Shown here one piece after another: positions 59,677 to 64,000 of a stretch of DNA of 64,000 bases. Position numbers and translations under genes: made by a program. The stretch spans positions 1 to 64,000 of the forward strand of contig LBMP01000005.1 of assembly GCA_001184205.1 (NCBI GenBank). The letters run 5' to 3'. This stretch comes from Desulfocarbo indianensis (GTDB lineage Bacteria > Desulfobacterota > Desulfarculia > Desulfarculales > Desulfarculaceae). Under the pieces are notes generated by a model. That model did not search any database. It was not told the DNA's origin and saw only the letters and a list, made by a program, of their open reading frames with translations. The stretch's first letter is position 1. The number at the start of each line of letters is the position of its first letter.

Positions 59677-60423
59677 TTAGCGCACCGGAAAATCGAAATA
59701 GGTGTCCGGGAAGGGCTCGCCGGCCAGAGTATAATGCCACCATTCCTGGTCGAAGTTTATAAAACCGTGCTCGGTCATGAGGGTCTGCAAAAGGGCCCGG
59801 TTGGCCCTGGCCTGGGCCGGCGCGGCCGGGCTTGCGGTATGGGCCAATTTATCGAAGCAATCGAATCCGGTGCCCATGTCCAGGCCGTTGTCCGGCCAGC
59901 GCTGGCCCACGGGCCTGGTGCAGGCGGCCAGCTTCTCGCCCAGCCGGAAAGCCGGCTGGGGCGCGGGCGGCAGGGGCGCGATGGTCAGATCCACGGTGCT
60001 GCCGCGGCTGTGGGAGGATTTATCAGCCACGTAGCCCAATTTGAAAAGGTCGCGCTTGTCCACGCTGGGATAGAATTCGGCCTTGGTCTTGGCGTCGGCC
60101 ACGTCCTTGGCCCAGCGCTGGAAATGGGCCACCGCCCTTTGCGGACGGTAGCAGTCATACACCTTTAGGCCCAGCCCCATGGGCTGGAGATCGGCCTGCA
60201 CCCCCGCCAGAGCGGCGGCCGCCGTCTTGGTCAGAATGCAGCGCGGCGCCTGGTATCCATCGATGCGCGCGCCCACGAAATTATGCTGGCCAAAATAACG
60301 CATCTCCACGATCAAGCCGGGGATGACCTTCTGCGCGTCCACGAAACCGGGGGGCAGTTCCGCCGCCAGGCCGGCGGAAGCGGCCGCCAGGATCAAAAGA
60401 GCCGTCAGGCAAAAGCGTTTCAT
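59677..60423 (-). CDS. ddpX: D-alanyl-D-alanine dipeptidase (VanX/DdpX family, M15D)
   Basis: Exported zinc dipeptidase of 248 residues. Signal peptide residues 1-20 (LTALLILAAASAGLAA). Zinc ligands lie in SSHSRGSTVDL (His and Asp, H-x6-D) and the late EWWHY, which also supplies the catalytic glutamate; YDCYRPQRA holds the transition-state arginine. It would hydrolyse D-Ala-D-Ala in the periplasm for cell-wall turnover. The ATG at 60423 has GGAG 8 bases upstream. Confidence 0.91.
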   Translation of the reverse strand: MKRFCLTALLILAAASAGLAAELPPGFVDAQKVIPGLIVEMRYFGQHNFVGARIDGYQAPRCILTKTAAAALAGVQADLQPMGLGLKVYDCYRPQRAVAHFQRWAKDVADAKTKAEFYPSVDKRDLFKLGYVADKSSHSRGSTVDLTIAPLPPAPQPAFRLGEKLAACTRPVGQRWPDNGLDMGTGFDCFDKLAHTASPAAPAQARANRALLQTLMTEHGFINFDQEWWHYTLAGEPFPDTYFDFPVR

Positions 60424-60501
60424 GGCAGTATCTCCGCTGTCTCGGCCGGGAGCCGAAAAACCCGACCCGGCCCAAAAAAGTTTTATTTGACAGGCCTTGC
60501 G

Positions 60502-60566
60502 AATTGATGCATTATTTTTACAACAATTAAATTGATGCATATAATTTGCACTAACTTATATAGTGC
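60502..60566 (+). promoter_or_regulatory. satD-type gene promoter with direct repeats and operator-like palindrome
   Basis: TTTACA (60517-60522) and a perfect TATAAT (60540-60545), 17 bases apart, form a strong promoter in an AT-rich patch. Two identical 11-mers, AATTGATGCAT, lie at 60502-60512 and 60530-60540, 28 bp apart, one upstream of the -35 and one filling the spacer. A perfect inverted repeat GCACTA-7-TAGTGC (60548-60566) covers the expected start of transcription. This points to tight control by a repressor. Confidence 0.65.
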
Positions 60567-60582
60567 GGGAAAAAGGACGTAA

Positions 60583-61218
60583 TTGGCCGCCAAGCATTAC
60601 ATACTCATGGGCGACGTGGTCCGCAGCCGGCAACAACCCGGCGCCGCCTTCATGCGCCAGTTCAAGAATCTGGTGGCGGGCTGCAATGAAACGCTTTCCC
60701 AGGACCTGCTCTCGCCCCTGACCATCACCCTGGGAGACGAGTTCCAGGGAATCGCGCGATCCCTGCCAGCCGCGCTGGACGCCATTCTGTGGCTGGAGGA
60801 AAAAATATTGGAATCGCGGTTAAAATTCAAGCTTAGATACGTGGTCCATCACGGCAGAATCGATACCCCCATCAACCGGGCGATAGCCTATGAAATGGTG
60901 GGCCCCGGCTTGACCGCGGCGCGCGAGTTGTTGACCGGTAAAAAACGCGGCCGCCCCAGGGCCCGAGTGGACCTGCCCGCCCGCGACAAGCTGGCCAGAC
61001 AACTGAACCGCCTGCTCGCGGTTCTCCTCTCGCTAAAGGACGATTGGAAGGTCAAGGATTACGGCCTGGTCTTGGACATGCTCGGCCAGGAAAACGATTC
61101 CGAGGTGGCGCGGCTGCACGCCAAGGACCGCAGCCAAATATGGCGCAGGCGCAAGACCCTCCACGTGGAAGACTATCGCACCCTGAAAGCGGCGATCCTG
61201 GAAATGGCGGCCGGCTGA
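60583..61218 (+). CDS. SatD family protein
   Basis: Protein of 211 residues. The N-terminal domain has GDVVRSR (10-16) and LGDEFQ (50-55), the two signature blocks of the SatD family, and the C-terminal part has a helix-turn-helix-like segment (SQIWRRRKTLHVEDYRTL). SatD was named in Streptococcus acid tolerance; its biochemical role is unknown. The start is TTG at 60583 with AAAGGACG upstream. It overlaps the following membrane-protein gene (TGATG-type), so the two probably act together. Confidence 0.82.
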   Translation: MAAKHYILMGDVVRSRQQPGAAFMRQFKNLVAGCNETLSQDLLSPLTITLGDEFQGIARSLPAALDAILWLEEKILESRLKFKLRYVVHHGRIDTPINRAIAYEMVGPGLTAARELLTGKKRGRPRARVDLPARDKLARQLNRLLAVLLSLKDDWKVKDYGLVLDMLGQENDSEVARLHAKDRSQIWRRRKTLHVEDYRTLKAAILEMAAG

Positions 61219-61559
61219 TGAACTACCTCTGGGCGGCGGCGATATTCACGGCAGGTGAGCTATTGGGGCTGGTGATTTTTCATTTCCTTAAAAAGGCCCT
61301 GGGACCGCCGGCCACCAGCAAGGCCGCCAAGGGAGCCGTGTTGAAAGGCGTGCTGGAGCGGCTGACCCTTTTCACCGGGCTGTTGCACGGCTTTCCCCAG
61401 ATCATAATCGCTTTCGGCGCGCTCAAACTGGGCACCCGCCTGCACGAGGAACAGGGCAGCGAAATCTCCAACTCCTATTTCCTGGCGGGCAACCTCATCT
61501 CCATTCTTTTGGCCATGGCTTACGCCATAGCGACCAAGTCCCTTTGGGAGGCCGGCTAG
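61218..61559 (+). CDS. Small three-helix membrane protein coupled to SatD
   Basis: Membrane protein of 113 residues with hydrophobic segments at about 3-25, 47-70 and 84-108, and a basic loop (KAAKGAVLKG) between the first two. The ATG overlaps the satD stop. I do not recognise a function; small membrane partners accompany SatD in other genomes. Its TAG shares CTAG with the convergent RND partner gene. Confidence 0.75.
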   Translation: MNYLWAAAIFTAGELLGLVIFHFLKKALGPPATSKAAKGAVLKGVLERLTLFTGLLHGFPQIIIAFGALKLGTRLHEEQGSEISNSYFLAGNLISILLAMAYAIATKSLWEAG

Positions 61560-61846
61560 AGCATCTGTTCCGCGTTGAGGACGTACAGGCTCAAGCCGGC
61601 GATGCGCCCGCTTTCGCGCAGACCTTTAAGCCTTTGGGCAAGCGAGGCGGCCTTTTCTTTTTCCGCCGCGATCAGAAGCGTGTTGTTGAAGCCCGGCCAC
61701 ACGCCGCTGTCCAGGCGGGGCTCCGCGCGCTCGCCCCGGCCCAGGACGCGGCGCCATTGGGTATAGCCCAAGCCGCCCTCGTCTTCCAGGGCCTCCATCA
61801 CCTCGTCCTCGAACACCGCGTCGTATACCAGGATCAGAAGCTTCAT
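61556..61846 (-). CDS. Small RND-associated protein (PG0541-like)
   Basis: Protein of 96 residues starting MKLLILVYDAVFEDEV, with a PII/ferredoxin-like alternation of strands and helices. Such proteins regularly follow RND permease genes and are labelled transporter-associated, PG0541-like. It overlaps the permease stop by ATGA, so it is made with the pump and may regulate it. No catalytic residues are apparent. Confidence 0.78.
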   Translation of the reverse strand: MKLLILVYDAVFEDEVMEALEDEGGLGYTQWRRVLGRGERAEPRLDSGVWPGFNNTLLIAAEKEKAASLAQRLKGLRESGRIAGLSLYVLNAEQML

Positions 61847-64000
61847 GCCCGGGCCTTCCTTTCCCGCCGCGCTTCCAAAAGATCGTACACCAGCGGAATG
61901 AGCACCAGGGTCACCAGGGCCGACATGCTGAGCCCGCTCAGCATGGTGATGCCCAGGGGGTTCCAGATCTCGGCGCCGGTGGCCTTGCTCAGGGCCATGG
62001 GCAGCATGCCGAAAAAAGTGGTGAGGGTGGTCATCAGCACCGGCCGCAGGCGGTCGCGGCCGGCCTGCACGATGGCCTCGCGCCTTGGCTTGCCCCGCGC
62101 CTGCAACAGCTTGGTGTAGTCCAGGAGCACGATGGCGTTGTTCACCACTATGCCCATGAGCATGATCAGGCCCATGAAGGAGACCAGGCCCAAGGTCAGG
62201 CCGGTGAAGCGGAAGGCGTAGATCACCCCCACGAAGGCGAAGGGCACCGAGAACATGATTATGAAGGGATCGCGCAAATTGCCGAACAGAGCCGCCATGA
62301 CCATGTAGGTCAGAACGATGCCCATGGCCAGAAGGATGGTGAGGTCCTCGAAGGCCTTTCTTTGCTCCTCCACGTCGCCGCCGAAAGCCAGAGTGACTCC
62401 CAAGGGCAGTTCCAGCCCCTGCATGGCCTCCTGCGCGGCATCCTTGCCCTCTCCCAGCGAGATGCCCGCCAGGTCGGCCTCCACCTTGACCACCTTTTGC
62501 AGGTTCTTGCGTTCGATCTCGATGGGCCCCCGGCGCTCCACCACCCTGGCCAGGTCCTTGAGCCTGAGCTTGCGGCCGTCGGGGGTGAACACGGGCACCT
62601 GGGGCAGCAGGTCCAGGCGGTCCTTGTCCACGTCCGTAAAACGCGTGAAGATGTCGTAGTTGTCGCCGCCGTCGCGGTATTCGCTGGCCTTGAACCCGTA
62701 GAGATAGTTGCGCACCTGCTGGGCCACCTGGCCGGCGGTGAGCCCCAGGAGCGAGGCCTTGTCGCGGTCCACCTCCACCCAAAGCTCGGGCCGGTGGTCC
62801 TTTTGGCTGACGGAGACGTCGGTCAGGCCCTGCTTTTTCTTCAAGCGCCGGGCGAGCTCCCGGGCCACGGCCAGGTTGTTGTCCAAATCCGGGCCCTGCA
62901 CCTCCAGGACCAGCGGCTTGGCTTGGCTGCCCGCCAAAACGGCCGAGGCTGGGTCAACCACCATCACCTTGAAGCGGGTGATGCCGGGAATATCCGCCAG
63001 ACGCTGGCGCAATACCTGGGCCACCTCCTTGGCCGAACGGTCGCGCTCTTCGCGGTCCACCAGTTTGAAGCCGATGGAGGCCGAGTTGGGCGCCTCGTCG
63101 AACCCCACGGCCACGCCGATGCCCATTTCCGTCTGCCCGGCCCAGCCGTACAGGGTCCTGAACTCCTCGGCCTTCACCACGCTCAGGATATCGGCGATGA
63201 CCCTTTCCACCACCTCGCCCGTCTTTTCAATGCTGGTGCCCTCTTCCAGGCGGAAATCCACGCTCACGTCGCCCGAGTCCACCTCCGGCATGAAGGAGGT
63301 GGAAAGAAAGGGAATCATGGTCATGGCGGACAAGAAAAAGGCCCCCACCAGAAACAGCACCACTTTCTTGTGGTCCAGGCTCCATTCCACCGCCCGCGAA
63401 TAGGCCTCGTCCAGGCGCGCGAAGCCGCGCTCCGACCAGTGATAAAGCCGCCGGCTCCATCCGTCGCGCTTCTCGTCCGCCCGGCTGTCCTGCTTGAGCC
63501 ACTGGGATGCCAGCATGGGCGTCATGCTGAGGGCGGTGAACAGGCTGGCCGCCAGGGTGACGGTGACCACGAAGGCCAGCTGCTTGAACATCACGCCCAC
63601 CAGGCCGCTCAAGAACATCATGGGTAAAAAGATGACCACCGTGGTGGCGGTGGAGGCGGTGATGGCCAGGCCCATCTCGCTGGCCCCGAACATGGCCGCG
63701 GTGCTGGGCCGCCCGCCGCGCTCCAGGTGGCGCACGATGTTCTCCAAAACCACGATGGCGTTGTCCACCACCATGCCCGAGGCGATGGCCAGGGACATCA
63801 GGGACACCATGTTCATGGAGTACCCGTTGAAATACATCATTATGAAGCTGATGATGAGCGAAAAGGGGATGGCCATGGCCACGATGATGGCGCTGCGCGG
63901 CTGGCGCAGAAAAACCAGGGTCACCAACACCACCAGGCAGATGCCTATGATGAGGCTCATGCGGAGGTTCTCGATGTTGGTGAGGATGTTGGCCGCGTTG
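61843..64000 (-). CDS. RND efflux permease, 5' part beyond window
   Basis: Inner-membrane proton-driven pump of the AcrB/HAE1 family; 718 residues are visible and the N-terminal third lies past position 64000. Seen are helices 2-12, the helix-4 proton-relay aspartate in GMVVDNAIVVLENI, the helix-5/6 segment (EMGLAITASTATTVVIFLPM), the second periplasmic domain, and the final GRDRLRPVLMTTLTTFFGMLP loop. An internal ATG at 63960 is not the start, since the frame stays open with pump-like sequence to the edge. Substrate unknown; the membrane fusion and outer channel genes would lie further along. Confidence 0.92.
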   Translation of the reverse strand, partial: NAANILTNIENLRMSLIIGICLVVLVTLVFLRQPRSAIIVAMAIPFSLIISFIMMYFNGYSMNMVSLMSLAIASGMVVDNAIVVLENIVRHLERGGRPSTAAMFGASEMGLAITASTATTVVIFLPMMFLSGLVGVMFKQLAFVVTVTLAASLFTALSMTPMLASQWLKQDSRADEKRDGWSRRLYHWSERGFARLDEAYSRAVEWSLDHKKVVLFLVGAFFLSAMTMIPFLSTSFMPEVDSGDVSVDFRLEEGTSIEKTGEVVERVIADILSVVKAEEFRTLYGWAGQTEMGIGVAVGFDEAPNSASIGFKLVDREERDRSAKEVAQVLRQRLADIPGITRFKVMVVDPASAVLAGSQAKPLVLEVQGPDLDNNLAVARELARRLKKKQGLTDVSVSQKDHRPELWVEVDRDKASLLGLTAGQVAQQVRNYLYGFKASEYRDGGDNYDIFTRFTDVDKDRLDLLPQVPVFTPDGRKLRLKDLARVVERRGPIEIERKNLQKVVKVEADLAGISLGEGKDAAQEAMQGLELPLGVTLAFGGDVEEQRKAFEDLTILLAMGIVLTYMVMAALFGNLRDPFIIMFSVPFAFVGVIYAFRFTGLTLGLVSFMGLIMLMGIVVNNAIVLLDYTKLLQARGKPRREAIVQAGRDRLRPVLMTTLTTFFGMLPMALSKATGAEIWNPLGITMLSGLSMSALVTLVLIPLVYDLLEARRERKARA

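Noticed and set aside
60424-60500. Intrinsic terminator in the leader of the dipeptidase gene
   Set aside because: The inverted repeats (CGGCC region with a run of five T) lie upstream of the gene on its own strand, the loop is long and no gene end precedes it.
1-64000. CRISPR arrays, IS elements, tRNA or rRNA genes
   Set aside because: No regularly spaced repeats, transposase motifs, CCA-ended cloverleaf sequences or rRNA-like stretches were found on reading both strands.

Overview
The window is GC-rich, densely packed bacterial DNA from a Gram-negative organism with a full LPS-type outer membrane. The best fit is a sulfate-reducer-like deltaproteobacterium (Desulfobacterota, possibly Desulfarculales). 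Evidence for this: a PxxKW cysteine-rich protein, a CX4C rubredoxin, an Isf-type iron-sulfur flavoprotein, a DsrE-family protein, LpxI instead of LpxH, and RNase G beside a fused TIGR03960/DUF2344 radical SAM protein. This placement is an inference from gene content. I see no tRNA, rRNA, CRISPR array, IS element or prophage.

1-38.2 kb, all on the minus strand, is one continuous outer-membrane biogenesis block read from lysS down to position 1. Its order is lysS, lolC-type permease, lolD, bamA, skp-like, lpxD, fabZ, lpxA, lpxI, a Gfo/Idh/MocA oxidoreductase, lpxB, msbA, a PAP2 phosphatase, two ArnT/GT39-like transferases, arnC, arnD, waaA, lpxK, an LpxL-type acyltransferase, waaF, gmhB, waaC, a sugar-nucleotide epimerase, a Trm112-like protein, a run of GT9 and GT4 core glycosyltransferases, the heptose kinase, a second epimerase, an O-antigen ligase and ugd (cut by the window edge). 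Most junctions are stop/start overlaps, several with GTG or TTG starts, implying translational coupling. The genes carry lipid A from first acylation through Kdo and heptose addition, acylation, flipping, L-Ara4N-type decoration, core elongation and polymer ligation, alongside lipoprotein sorting (Lol) and beta-barrel insertion (Bam).

38.2-40.9 kb is a redox island: a plus-strand PxxKW protein with a consensus promoter, then a minus-strand set of rubredoxin, a small rubredoxin-like zinc ribbon, DsrE, iron-sulfur flavoprotein and flavodoxin, with palindromes at the promoter.

40.95-45.7 kb (minus) is the most interesting part. A four-gene set encodes a lipoate-protein ligase fused to a cysteine-rich DUF116 domain, a geranylgeranyl-reductase-type flavoprotein (LipT-like) and two small radical SAM proteins (LipS1/LipS2-like), and ends in a clear intrinsic terminator. 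It matches the non-canonical lipoate assembly route known from sulfur oxidisers and archaea, with an added DUF116 domain.

45.8-52.7 kb (minus) holds rng, a fused radical SAM/DUF2344 protein, a beta-CASP nuclease and a secreted beta-helix protein. 52.8-61.6 kb is mixed: LOG family, AraC/GyrI regulator, periplasmic cyclophilin-nth-ACT-PFL operon, HD-GYP protein, a degenerate GHKL-PqqD fusion, a D-Ala-D-Ala dipeptidase, and a SatD/membrane-protein pair with a complex promoter. 61.6-64 kb is an RND efflux permease (cut by the window end) with a small partner protein.
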